The notes under the pieces are model-generated. The model made no database searches and was not told where the DNA came from. It saw only the letters and a program-made list of their open reading frames with translations. From positions 212,113 to 276,112 of the forward strand of contig WHVA01000095.1 in NCBI GenBank assembly GCA_015179125.1: a stretch of 64,000 nt of DNA. Reading direction: 5' to 3'. This document shows positions 53,706 through 64,000 of the stretch, piece after piece. The stretch comes from Gautieria morchelliformis. Lineage: Eukaryota > Basidiomycota > Agaricomycetes > Gomphales > Gomphaceae. The translations under genes were made by a program, and so were the position numbers. Positions within the stretch are counted from its first letter, which is position 1; each line of letters starts with the position of its first letter.

Positions 53706-56700
53706 ATGATGATTCCACGCAGTCGAAGACGGACACGAGCGACGAGCTCAAGGTCCACACCCCAGGCGCAGCCCAGTGACACGACGGCTGACGCTATCCT
53801 GGACCAGGAGACCAGGACGATAGAAGACGGAGAGATCGTAGATCTCACCGCCCTCGTCCCCTCAGTAGAAAACAAGGAAAACCCCGACCACGTCTCGTCG
53901 AGCGTGGCCGAAGAAGAGACGACACCGAGCAACGAGCCGGCACCGCCCCCCCATCTCCCTCTGCCCGAGGACAAAGGAAAGGGCAGAGAAGTCTTGCCGT
54001 CGTCAGACGGTAGAGCAACAACGTCGAGACGGGCACAAAGCCACGACTCAAACCGACGCTCACGAAGTAGAGCGACGACGATCGTCCCTGAAGGAGGACG
54101 ACAGCAAAAAAGACGAGCCCCAGACGATGGTCAGGACTCGGAATACTCGAGCTCTAGTCGCAAGAGCTCAAGGACTCACACCATCGACCACGAGACGGCA
54201 GAGGCCCTGAACAAACAGGTGCAGGCTGCGCTGCACCGAAGCACGCTGACGCGCCACAAGCACGATCAGCTGGCATCTCAGCTTGACAACGCCACCGCCG
54301 CCCTAATGGCAATCGGCAAGGAACTCCACCAGGCGGAGGAGATCAGGCTGCAAGACGCAGCCACACTGGAGGACGTCCAGAAAGCACTCCGCCCACGCGG
54401 GGAACGCGACGCAACTCGTCAGAGCTCGCAACAGTCCGCAGCTAACGAACGCAGTCGCGATGCATGCCGAAATGAGCGAGACAAACAGCGGATGCTGCCA
54501 CTAGCCGTCCCGGTCGAACAGGACGTAAGGTTCGGGAATGAACCTCAGGAGCAACCGGCTGCCCCAACGGACAGTCGTAAAACGATCCAACAGATCGTTA
54601 GGGATCAGGTCGCCTCAGAGCCTGACTCTGAAACGACGACCGAGAGCTTAGAGCTCGAAGTTGCACACTGGCAGTGTAAAGAAGCCGCAGCCGCGTGCCG
54701 CCACACACGGGCACTCGAGCTACTAGCCAAGAACGCCGAAGAGACGGTGGCCCACAGCCACACCGCTCAGCTGCCCGACGAGCAGCTCACGCAAGCCATA
54801 CAGGACACACGGCAAGCGCGCGCTGCCTACAACAGCAGGCTACGGATCCGCAATGCGGGACTGACCGGGGACACCAGGCACAAAACACCCCCAGAACCAA
54901 GAGCACAAAAGGCTCCCGATCCCGAGCCCGATCCGGGCCCGGGGCCTGTCAGGGCATATAACAGCCTACCCCACACGGCGTCACAACCGCGCGAGCGATC
55001 CATGGCCCCAACGGAAGGCCAGGGAATCCCTGACCAGGCCGACATCGTACCAATGGAGCCGTACGACGGGATCACGCGGATGATCCGTGTAGCGTTGGCA
55101 GACGCCACGGACACAGACCCAGAGAAGTCTGTGCTAGCGAAGGCCAGCGTAAAATTGGCCCACCCCGAGCCATATGCAGGGGGATAGGACCTCGAAGAGT
55201 TTGAAATCTTCGTGGCAGCCATCCTACGATGGCTGAAAATGAATTGCCTCCTAGGACCAACCAGCATTGACATGCAGGTCGGCTATGTGGGCACTCACCT
55301 CACCGGTGAAGCCCAGGAATGGTTCCTTCGAAACGTTGAACGTTTCGATCGCCAGGTCCGCATCTGGACGCTGGAATCTGTGATGCAAGGCCTTCAAAAG
55401 AGGTTCCTGCACGCACTGACATACCATAACGCATCGAATAAGTTCGACGCGGTCATGCAAGGCATGAAAACCGTTCAGGAGATGCTGAACGAGCTCACAA
55501 AATATGCGGCGCGTATGATACAGCCGCCAGACGAGTACACGTTCCGGAGACGGTTCGTATCTGTGCTATGCGAAACGCTGCGCAACGAGGTCCTCAAAAA
55601 GGGCTATAATGCCGAGAGCAGCTCAATAGAGCAACTCTTCGAGACGGCCCGGATGATCGAGGAGGCATCCCGATACAACATGGGGATGCGCCGCACAGAA
55701 AGCGCAGCAGCAACCGCAACCGCCGCCCGGCTCACAGGGAGCAAGCCGTTGACACAAATGGGCCTGACCAGGCCCAGCCAGTTCGCAAGAAGTGGAACAG
55801 GTCAACGGCTACCGCCCTCACGCCCAGCACAAGCTGGACGCCCGCCTGAAGCTAAACAGCCTCAAGCGTCAGGATCGTCCCCGCAACTTGCCCCACCGAC
55901 GAAAACGTCGGGCCGGCCCAATGACAGGCCCAGCGGCAGCCAAAGCAACACCGCATGCTTTGAATGCGGCCAACCTGGCCACAAGGAGGCAGAATGCCCC
56001 CGGCTTAGGTCCGGTATAAGGACAGCGGCCGTGAGGCACGACGGTGAAGCCGAGGATCCAGAGACGGATCCCGATCAAAGCTCTCTTCAACAGATTGATG
56101 AAGAGGGGGAGGGTGATCCCCAACCCAACGACACTCCGGATAACGGAGACACGCCCGCTGAAGAGTGGGACCCTGAGCCGTCCCAATACTATGAATGGGA
56201 CGAAGAGGTGGAGGACACCACCTACAGGTCCAGCGTGATCAGATTCGCGCCGGAAGACAAAACTGCCACGAAAGTCATGGCGGCACGCACATCGGTCATG
56301 CCAGACAAGGCGGCCGAGCCGGTGTATCACCACCAAAGCAAACACAGAACGCGGCCAACGCGTCCGCGTAGTGAGAACCGTACCCTATCGGGGTACTGGG
56401 AAATAAACGGCGTAAAAGCCCACTGCCTGCTAGATAGCGGCAGTGAAGGGGTACTGCTGTCCCCCGAATTCACACGAGCTACCGGAATGAAGACATTCTC
56501 CCTGGAGCAACCAATCGCGCTGCAGCTAGCCTGCATAGGCAGCCGTTCCACGATCAACTATGGAATGAACACAACCATCAAGTTTGGTCGCGGGACATAC
56601 AACGAATACTTCGACGTAGCAAACGTCGAATATTACGACGCGATCTTAGGGACACCGTTCCTAAGGAGATTCGGCATAACCCTGGACTTCTCAAGCCCAG

Positions 56701-56834
56701 CGACGATCCGCAAGGGAAACGAGGTGATCCCCACAGGCAAGGTCTCATTCGACGACGATGAATCGAAGAATGAGGACAAGGGGCCACGGGTGAGCAGGAT
56801 CACCCAAGCGCCGACGCCGAACCTGGCTCATTGA
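53706..56834 (+). pseudogene. gag-protease of element C with one premature stop
   Basis: It starts MMIPRSRRRTRATSS at 53,706. An acidic N-terminus, a basic linker and coiled-coil segments precede a Gag core (GEAQEWFLRNVERFDRQVR). A zinc knuckle CFECGQPGHKEAEC lies near 55,955, and the protease has LLDSGSEGVLLS near 56,427. A TAG at 55,185-55,187 replaces the Ser codon present in B. Otherwise the frame is open to the UGA at 56,832-56,834, which is shared with B. Confidence 0.87.
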
Positions 56835-56896
56835 AGCCAGGAGGACGAGTTGCGAGACGACTCGTCCTTGAACTCACCCTACAGTCGTAGGGAGAG
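56832..56896 (+). promoter_or_regulatory. Candidate stop-codon readthrough signal, element C
   Basis: UGA at 56,832-56,834 is followed by the 7-nt spacer agccagg. Then comes a perfect 9-bp stem, aggacgagt (56,842-56,850) with actcgtcct (56,860-56,868), with loop tgcgagacg. A second hairpin pairs ccctac (56,877-56,882) with gtaggg (56,887-56,892), extended by three pairs beyond an A-A mismatch. The RT frame is the same frame as gag-protease. Confidence 0.65.
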
Positions 56897-59800
56897 ATGC
56901 TCTCACCTAACGGTGAAAGCGATGGGAAAGAGGAAAGCGGGCCCATGCGCCACGGGACCTAATAGACGCCAACAGCGCCTAATGGCTTCTAAGCCAACCA
57001 CTACCATCATCCTCACGGATGATGACCTTCCTCGCCTCCGCGAGGAATGGATGGAAAGAATCACTGACCTAGTCAGTGGAATTCCATTAGAACTCCCGCC
57101 ACTATGGGAGATCAACCATGAGATCAACCTCATCGATCCCAACAAGCACATGCGGTATCGACTACCGAAATGCCCCAAACACTTCCGAGAGGAACTGTCG
57201 GCAAAGATAGAACGATACACCACTGCAAAGTGGTGGATTCCGGCAGTAGCGCAGCAGGCAGTGCCCATGCTGTGTGTGCCGAAGAAGAATGGTACGTTAA
57301 GAACCGTGTTCGATCTGCGCCAGCAGAACGAAAACACGGTGAAGGACGTCACGCCCTTCCCGGATCAGGATATCATACGCAGCGACATGGCTCGCTGCCA
57401 ATATTGAACTAAAATCGATATGTCAGAAGCATACAAGCAGATCCGGATCCATCTGGATCACGTAGCAAAGACAGCCTTTGCCACGATCCTCAGCACCTTC
57501 AGGAGCCAGGTGATACAGATGGGGGACTGTAACGCCCCATCAACATTCCAACAGCTGATGACAGCCATTTTCCACGACTGCATAGGTCGCTTCGTCCATG
57601 TATACATGGATGACATCTTCATATTCTCGCTCTCAATACAAGAGCATGAAGAGCACCTCTACATCATCTTTGACAGACTGAGGAAGAACCACCTCTTTCT
57701 GAGCAAGAAAAAGGTGGACCTCTACTCCATCCGAATGGAGTGCCTCGGCCATATGATCGATGGCCGAGGGGTACATGCCGACGAGGATAAGATGCAACGC
57801 ATCCGCGAGTGGCGCAGGCCATGGACGTTCAACGACGTCCAGCATTTCCTCGGGCTCGTACAGTATCTGGCACACTACATGCCGGATGTTAGCGCATATA
57901 CCACCCCGCTATCGGGCTGTGCGCGTAATAACCGTCCATTCGAATGGACACCACTGCTCGACAAATGCTGGCAAAGCATTAAGGCGTTGGCCTGTAAGGC
58001 ACCAATCCTGCGTCCAGTAGACGCAAGGTGCCCAGAGCCGATCTGGGTGATCACCGACGGATCAAAAGCCGGTGTCGGTGCGGTCTACGGCCAAGGTCCT
58101 GACTGGAAAACTTGTCGACCAGCCGGCTTCTTGTCAAAGAAGTTCAGCGTTGCTCAGCAACACTACCGGACTCACGAGCATGAGACGATCGCAGTGCTCG
58201 AGGCTCTCATGAAATGGGAGGACAAACTGCTGGGGCGAAGGTTCACCCTCGTCACAGACCACAAGGGACTCGAGTACTTCGAGACCCAAAAGAGCCTATC
58301 TGACCGACAGGTCAGATGGTGGGAGTTTTTATCCTGGTTCAATTTCAACACCGTTCATGTTGACGGTGTAGAGAACAAGGTAGCGGACTGCCTGTCGCGC
58401 TACTACGAGAGCGACACGAGTGATGACAATTACCCGGACCACGTCTTCGTGAACGCGGATGCGCGTTTACACCCGGACGGTGAGTTATTGCCCACCGACC
58501 GGTATGTCGAGCTGCGAACAGCGGCGACAAGACGCTCTAAACGCCTCGCTGAGAAGACAGAGGCGAGAGTAACAGAAGCCGCCACATTAAACGAGGGCTC
58601 ACCAGAGCCCGCGAACGTCGCCGCGTCCAGCGACGACGACGATGACGTCAGAGCCATCGCTGCAGGTAACAACGGCGCACCCCTGCGCCGGATTGTCGAG
58701 CAAGGCGTAGACCTGTCTAAGGTCCTGCGAGATGCGTACCATAGGGACACCATGTTCACAAAGATCATGGCGCACCTGGACGCGCACCCGAGATTCAGGA
58801 TCCGGGACGGGCTGATCTGGACTAAGAATCAGCTCAAGAGAGATGTCATTGCCGTCCCCCGCTCTGTTCTTCAAGGGGGAAGGAGGCTGATCGAAACTAT
58901 CATCGATCGGGCACATCAGATAGTCGGCCACTACGGCCATCTGAAGACTTCGAACTACGTTCGAAGAGCATATTGGTGGCCGGGCATGAGCCCAGACATA
59001 GAATTGTTCTGCACATCGTGCGCGAGGTGTCAGATGACGAAAACCGGACCACAACGGCCCAAAGGCCTACTACACAGCCTACCCATCCCGGATAGGCCAT
59101 GGCAGTCAATTGGCATCGACTTCATGGGGCCCCTGCCCAAATCTAACGACTATGACTACCTGATGGTAGTCATCGACTGACTAACGTCGCTCGTTCACCT
59201 CATACCAACCACGACGAGCGTGTCAGCCAAGGGAGTAGCCTGGCTGTTTCTGAAAGAGGTCATCCAACTGCACGGAGTTCCCGACTCCATCGTCTCAGAC
59301 AGAGACTCAAAGTTCACGTCGATCTTCTGGCGTGAACTCCAGCGACTCATGGGGACTAAGCTCCTCATGTCAACTGCCTTCCATCCACAAACGGATGGAG
59401 CAACCGAGCGGGCAAACCGCTCGATCAGCCAGATATTGCGCGCGGTCATCAGAGACGATCAGAAGGATTGGGCAATGAAATGCCCAATGGTTGAGGTCGC
59501 CCTCAACAGCAACATCAGCGCGACCACAGGATTCGCACCTTTCGAGCTGATCCACGGCTATATGCCGCGGATAGACCTCCCCATATCCGCGGACACCCCG
59601 TTCAAGGGGGTGGCCCGATTCGCACATCAGGCAAAATGGAACCTGATGGCGGCACACGATGCAATCATAGAGCATCGAGTGACGCAAACGTTTCACGCAA
59701 ATAAGAAACGTATGGCGAGCGACAGGTACGCGGCCAACGACCGCGTCTACCTTTCAACACAAAACCTAACTCTCCCGAAAGGAAGAGCCAGAAAGCTAGT

Positions 59801-60197
59801 CCTGCGGTACATCTGACCGTACCGCGTCATCGAGGCTCACAACGACGCCTCGACGGTGACCCTCAATCTTCCCGACAAACTGAAAAGCCGTCGCATTTCA
59901 CCGGTCTTCCATTCAAGTCTCGTGCGGCGATACGAGGCTAACAACGACGAATTGTTCCCTCGTCGTGAGGCCAAGTCATTTTATGACTTCGGAGCAAATG
60001 ACGACGAGGAGTGGCTCGTCGACGAGATTATCGCACATCGATGGATAAACCCGACGGACCTGGAGTTCCAGGTCCGTTGGACCCTAGGCAATGTGACATG
60101 GGAACCCATGTCGTCCTGCAAGGACCTCGAAGCCCTAGATAGCTACCTAGAGCTTCGGGGGGTGGGCAAGCCACGCGACCTCCCCAGACGCCGCTAG
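56835..60197 (+). pseudogene. pol of element C with three premature stops
   Basis: The whole region is one frame: RT (RTVFDLRQQN, VYMDDIFIF), RNase H (WVITDGSKAGVGAVYG, HEHETIAVLEAL), integrase (HQIVGHYGH..CTSCARC, SIGIDFMGP, IVSDRDSKF), and a chromodomain WLVDEIIAHRWINP with FQVRWTLGNVTWEP. Premature stops are TGA 57,405-57,407 just before the DMSEAY segment of RT, TGA 59,178-59,180 in the integrase core, and TGA 59,814-59,816 after RYI. Catalytic residues appear conserved. Confidence 0.88.
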
Positions 60198-60317
60198 ACG
60201 CATCTGTCACGTGTAGACCACGTGATGCGCCGGCCACGGCGCGGTTAAATTTTCACCTCGCATCTTTCCGAGGGCGCATCGCTTCTTGGAAGCAACCACC
60301 ATCATCTACCCACGAAG

Positions 60318-60976
60318 ATGATGCCCCCCAAAGATGGAATGGACGTTGACCCGTCAACGTCCACAACGCAGACATCGGCCCCGAGACAAGGGGCCGCAGA
60401 CATTCTCCGTGCTCCAATAGACCAGGAGCACTGGATGATCGTGGCTGGGAGGACGCCCTCGCCATCGTCCACCCAGATGATTGCTCAACATGCGCGGACT
60501 ATGCCGCGCACCTTAGGGCCGCGACCGGCACCCGCAAGGTCAAATTGCGAGATGAGGACATCGGCGACGCCGTCGATGCAGCCTGGGGATGGCTCCCATG
60601 GGGCATCACGCGTGACGCGCGGGAGGAGCCCCTCCGGGACATCCATGACCTTAAAAAGGAGGTCAAGGAGCTGGAACGCGCGGTCGAGGACCGCAACGAT
60701 GCACTTGCAACCGAGCGCGCAAGGATCAAGGAACTGGAGCAACAGCTAAGCACAGCCCATCTCCAGGTTACCCTGGCCCACGTTGCCTCAAAAAGGCCAC
60801 AATATGACCCGGCTACGGACCCAGTGGCCGGGCCATCATCCCTTCGTGCGACGGCACCTCTGCCGGCGCGCGCAACATCGGGGCCCACTTACGAGGACTG
60901 TTGGGTCATCTGGACTGTCTACGGGGCACGCGGACTCCTTGAGTTTGCGATAGAAGAATTGGTTGAAGGTTTCTAG
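60318..60976 (+). pseudogene. ORF3 of element C: coiled-coil protein with a His/Cys cluster
   Basis: An ATG at 60,318 starts MMPPKDGMDVDPSTSTTQTS. After an apparent one-base shift near 60,430 the better frame reads GWEDALAIVHPDDCSTCADY followed by AAHLRAATG. That is a possible H-X4-C-X2-C-X5-H zinc-binding patch. A WGWLPWGITRD stretch follows, then a long heptad-like helix (LKKEVKELERAVEDRNDALA on to LEQQLSTAH) and a C-terminal WTVYGARGLLEFAI. The protein is neither envelope-like (no signal or membrane segment) nor any pol domain. It is 120 bp downstream of the chromodomain, in sense. Element B is truncated before this region, so conservation cannot be tested here. Function unknown. Confidence 0.5.
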
Positions 60977-60984
60977 ACACAAAA

Positions 60985-62470
60985 TGAGTCGTATTTCATT
61001 CCTTGCTTGATGGACATTGACTTGAGCAGGCCACGTGCTAAAAATGAGGGCAGTATTAGACGAGGATCAGCCGTGAGCAACGTGGAGTACCTCGATGGCC
61101 TTCCATTCTACTTGTCGCACCCTGTATTAAGTAGTCAACAAAAAAGTAACCAATATTTTGAACCTGGTCAAACCTTGTACAGTAATCGAATGCCTAATCG
61201 CACATATACTTGCATCTTTTCTTCTTCTAGTTGGCCAGTCATCCTATTTTGGACGATAATCTTCACTGAGTTCTCTAGAAGTGGCATCAAGGTATGGCGA
61301 AGAACCACTAGAATGCGCTTACCGCTCCCAGCTGGTACGCGCCACTTGACACCTTCGTAATGACTTTGGTGTACCATTTGCGCCGTGCCTGGCTAGCGGT
61401 GACAAAGTTTCCAACAACAATCCTGTCAACTCTCCCAATCACGACTCGCACATAATGCAATATGTGTTACTATGTCCGCCTCCGCCCTTGATTTTAAACG
61501 ATGTCGATGACAAAGGGGACAATTTTCAATATTAATCACATGCTCCACAACGTCGTCAGACTTTCCAGAAGAGTCCTCCGCCTCAGAAGATGATACAGAA
61601 GATTGATGCGTGTCTGAGGTCGCTAATGAACCTCCCGTCACACCGGGTCCTAACCCAGTGGTGGAAGAAGATGAAGACGTGGTGAAAGAAGGGGGTACAA
61701 GCTCAGACAAAGGCTGCTGGGGGGTTCACTGAAATGCACTGGTGCCTGGATCGAATCGCTACTGGATGATTCACCGCCCCCCAGATGGGGCACTTGTTGC
61801 AATAATGGACCAGGAAAATTCAGTCTATCGAGGACAGGAGGAAGCGAAAAGCCTCTGGGAGGAAACCTGGGGTTACAGAGGCGCACGAGTCGAAGTGGGG
61901 TGCGTTGTCGTCTGATATACGTTTCTTCTCAGACCTTGGATGCACGAGCTCCTGCTCAAGACACATGACAACTTCATCAAATGATAGCTCCCCATCAATG
62001 GGCTTTCCGTGCCTGGTTAAGAAGCTATCGACGGTTTCCCTGCTTGTCCCAATCTAGAATCGTGAAATGAACCTTGAAATTCGACTCATACCGGCGAACG
62101 TGGAACCAAAGTTTCTCATCCCAGGTCGGGTTGAGAGAATGGCGAATGACGCGTGTACGGAACACTTTCTTTCCGAACGACACGACAACAAAAGGATCCA
62201 TATCCCAGCCTAACCGTGTCACTAAAATAATTCTATTTCCAATCAATGGCATCGAAGGTGACTTACGATTCTTTAGCTTAGGCCCCAATCTAGAATCGTG
62301 AAATGAACCTTGAAATTCGACTCGTACCGGCGAACGTCATCGAAGGTGACTTACGATTCTTTAGCTTAGGCAAATCTTTAGCACTCTGAACTTCTAGCAT
62401 AACAATACCCAGAATATCATTACCAGCAGAAAGATTATATTCCGTATTTCTCGCTCACCAGGGCCTTCTG
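60985..62470 (-). pseudogene. Phosphatidylserine decarboxylase (C2/EF-hand type) relic
   Basis: Minus-strand exons follow the order of the large fungal decarboxylase that makes phosphatidylethanolamine. A C2 domain comes first (IVMLEVQSAKDLPKLKN, intron, LGWDMDPFVVVSFGKKVFRT, RHSLNPTWDEKL), then the EF-hand region (GKPIDGELSFDEVVMCLEQE). Next are ENCPLCHRHRLKSRAEADI, VDRIVVGNFVTASQARRKWY, then after an intron NSVKIIVQNRMTGQLEEEKM and VYVRLGIRLLYK, and GLLKSMSIKQGMKYDS. Lesions include a partial internal duplication (62,050-62,100 repeated at 62,287-62,337), a deletion inside the C2/EF linker, stops near 61,848 and 61,730, and a frameshift at about 61,430. The catalytic decarboxylase domain with its self-cleavage Ser is missing: the sequence ends where element C begins. 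Confidence 0.78.
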
Positions 62471-62727
62471 AATTTTAATCTTTTACCCTTGACAACTACA
62501 TCCGGTGAAAGAATAGGTGTTGTCTCGATGTGGCGCCCGAGTCTTGCGATATCGGGCTGGACGATTGTCTCCGATGAAACTTGGGGACGAAGCTGGCCGA
62601 AAGGGCCTATGAGGTTTGACTCTCTCTGGTCCCGGTGATTGGGCCCCGGATTTAGAGATGACCGAGTGTTCCTGGTATCAGCGCTAGTTGTTATCTAGGC
62701 GACTCGTAACAATCAACTGGTCACTGC

Positions 62728-64000
62728 TTGCTCACCTACACATGCCTAAGAACGCACCCTTTAGGTACCCGCGTCCCCCTGGAGGGGGGGCCCAACCCGC
62801 GATGCATTACCCGCAGCCCCCAGGTGGGGGTGGCCTCTCCCCGCAGAAACGGGCACGTGCGGATTCAGGAGGGTGGCACTGTATGTCTGAGCCGCCAACA
62901 GGAACGACCCGCGGTCAGAGGATCAGATGTGATGGGCAAGGTGTGGGGCGTGCACAGGCCTTGGACGACTCACGTGATGCGAGCACCTGGAGTGGGACGC
63001 CTTCGTGAGCGCCCTCGAGAGTGGAGGCATGGGTATCTATCCCTTGTCTCCCAATATTTTCGTGGTCCAAGGGTGGAATGGGAAGCTTTCCTGAGCTACA
63101 GTGCGTCTGTGATGGGTCTCTCCTCCCATCAAGAGTGACAGCCGCCACAGAACCACTGGTACCACTTGAAGAGGTCAGCCATTGGTGAGGACGTCACACT
63201 GGCATGTGCGTGCCCCAAAGGCCCCACAGCATGCCTGCACGCGGCGTGGGTGAAGGCACTTCCATTCCAGGGCATCGACTGTGATGATGCCCCAGGTGAT
63301 CTCGTCACCTCAATATCACGGCCGTCTGGCGATCAACTGACTACCTAAGCAGGCACGTCCGACAATGTCATATTATTCCTGAGGGATGCATCAAGTGTCC
63401 CTCAAGAATATCTTTTCTCTGTGGCCGCCCACCATGGGCCGGGACTTAAAGGTCGGCCCATAGTCACACACCGAGGCGATGAGGAAGACCCTGGGGTGTG
63501 GCGCTGTGACCACCATGCCACCAGCGGGATTGCCCTCACATTGCCCAGGCGCGGCAGCACTTGCACCTGCTGCGGGCCACGACCCCAACTCACTGAGGCA
63601 ATGACACCCGAGCAAGGGGTGCCACTGATGGGCACTGCTGTACCTGGTGCGTGCGATGATACCTATGATTGCAACTGCCTCACCGCAATCTGAAGCACAG
63701 ATCGGGTCGACATGCCCCCTGCCCCAGAGTCGACCTCCGCTGACTGCGAGCGATCTGTGTCGTACCACACAGTCCCGCTCCCTGTGTGGGCGGCCCTCCC
63801 GGGCGAGGATAGCCGTGACTCGCTCACGCGCACAGCGCTCTGTCCCCCGGCCCTGTTGGCACTAGAGGCAAGCTCACGGTGCGCATGGCACCCTCAGATA
63901 ACAGTCATGCCGGGACACCAGGGCATCAAACCCCTTGAGTGCACGATTTACACCCTGACATGCACTTTGGACCGTGTCATGCAGGTGGTGCGATGCCCAG
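62728..64000 (+). pseudogene. KDZ-type gene, SWIM-finger and CxC region, runs off the window
   Basis: One frame carries YFRGPRVEWEAFLSYSASVM, TGA (63,136), then NHWYHLKRSAIGEDVTLACA. A SWIM motif C-X-C-X6-C-X-H (CACPKGPTACLH) is at 63,205-63,240. TAA (63,346) follows, then SVAAHHGPGLKGRPIVTHRG and VWRCDHH, TGA (63,691), and RSVSYHTVPLPVWAALPGED with CTIYTLTCTLDRVMQVVRCP at the edge. SWIM fingers followed by Cys-rich CxC modules precede KDZ transposase domains in basidiomycetes. All three stops could arise by C-to-T change (CGA or CAA). The transposase core lies beyond 64,000. It is not contiguous with the C-terminal relic at 52-53 kb, which is on the other strand. Confidence 0.6.

Larger units (their letters stand above)
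53354..60976 (+). mobile_element. Element C: Ty3/gypsy chromovirus with extra ORF, 3' LTR missing
   Basis: It begins at TGTAAATAACC inside the KDZ relic. Order: LTR with TATATAAT at 53,391-53,398, gag from 53,706, protease, UGA, RT, RNase H, integrase, chromodomain ending 60,197, then a downstream ORF to 60,976. No 3' LTR is found: phosphatidylserine decarboxylase sequence starts at about 60,985. All gag-pol pieces are in one frame, interrupted only by single stop codons, so it is less decayed than B. Confidence 0.88.

Noticed and set aside
60977..62700. A 3' LTR for element C downstream of ORF3
   Set aside because: Nothing matching 53,354-53,700 was found, and the sequence is a decarboxylase relic on the other strand.
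1..64000. CRISPR arrays, tRNA or rRNA genes, bacterial-type operons
   Set aside because: None seen. The intron-rich, LTR-rich content is eukaryotic.

Overview
The window looks like repeat-rich DNA from a filamentous basidiomycete, most likely an Agaricomycete. I base this on short GT-AG introns of about 47-60 bp, a single-module adenylation/thiolation/thioesterase synthetase of the atromentin-synthetase type, KDZ-type transposase relics, a basidiomycete-style C2H2 protein, and dense Ty3/gypsy and Ty1/copia LTR retrotransposons. The species cannot be fixed from the sequence alone. No tRNA, rRNA or CRISPR array was seen.

Layout. 0-6 kb: an OMA1-type metallopeptidase relic whose tail is duplicated 4 kb away, a copia RT scrap and a cluster of fold-back (inverted) duplications. 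6-10 kb: degenerate, almost gene-free. 10.25-13.18 kb: the one clearly intact large host gene, a 957-aa NRPS-like synthetase with one 53-bp intron. 14.4-15.7 kb: relics of a PUF RNA-binding protein and a cytochrome P450. 15.8-17.65 kb: possible old long terminal repeat. 17.66-25.65 kb: chromovirus element A, with LTRs, a Tf1-like self-priming site, a broken gag-pol and an intact spliced antisense gene. 25.65-32.7 kb: gypsy element B on the minus strand, carrying a 710-bp solo LTR. 32.7-40.3 kb: copia element D1, split by a very young minus-strand relative D2 (34,779-39,714). 43.35-44.18 kb: an intact four-exon C2H2 zinc-finger gene on the minus strand. 46.3-51.3 kb: copia element E, flanked by a duplicated host segment whose empty copy lies at 41.5 kb. 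52.05-53.35 kb: KDZ transposase relic. 53.35-60.98 kb: gypsy element C on the plus strand, same family as B. 60.98-62.47 kb: C2-domain phosphatidylserine decarboxylase relic. 62.9-64 kb: 5' part of a KDZ/SWIM-finger gene running off the window.

How it fits together. The region is a nest of retroelements inserted into, and rearranging, decayed host gene fragments. The most unusual signals are in the retroelements. Element A is saturated with the pentamer TTCCG, in one orientation in its LTRs and antisense-gene region, and keeps an intact antisense gene for a coiled-coil protein with Zn2Cys6 cysteine spacing while its own gag-pol is riddled with frameshifts. I infer, without proof, a self-recognition or anti-silencing system. 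Elements B and C share an in-frame UGA between gag-protease and RT, followed after 7 nt by a conserved 9-bp hairpin and then a second hairpin, a candidate stop-codon readthrough site. The three copia LTR types share a hairpin near the predicted transcript start whose stem covaries.
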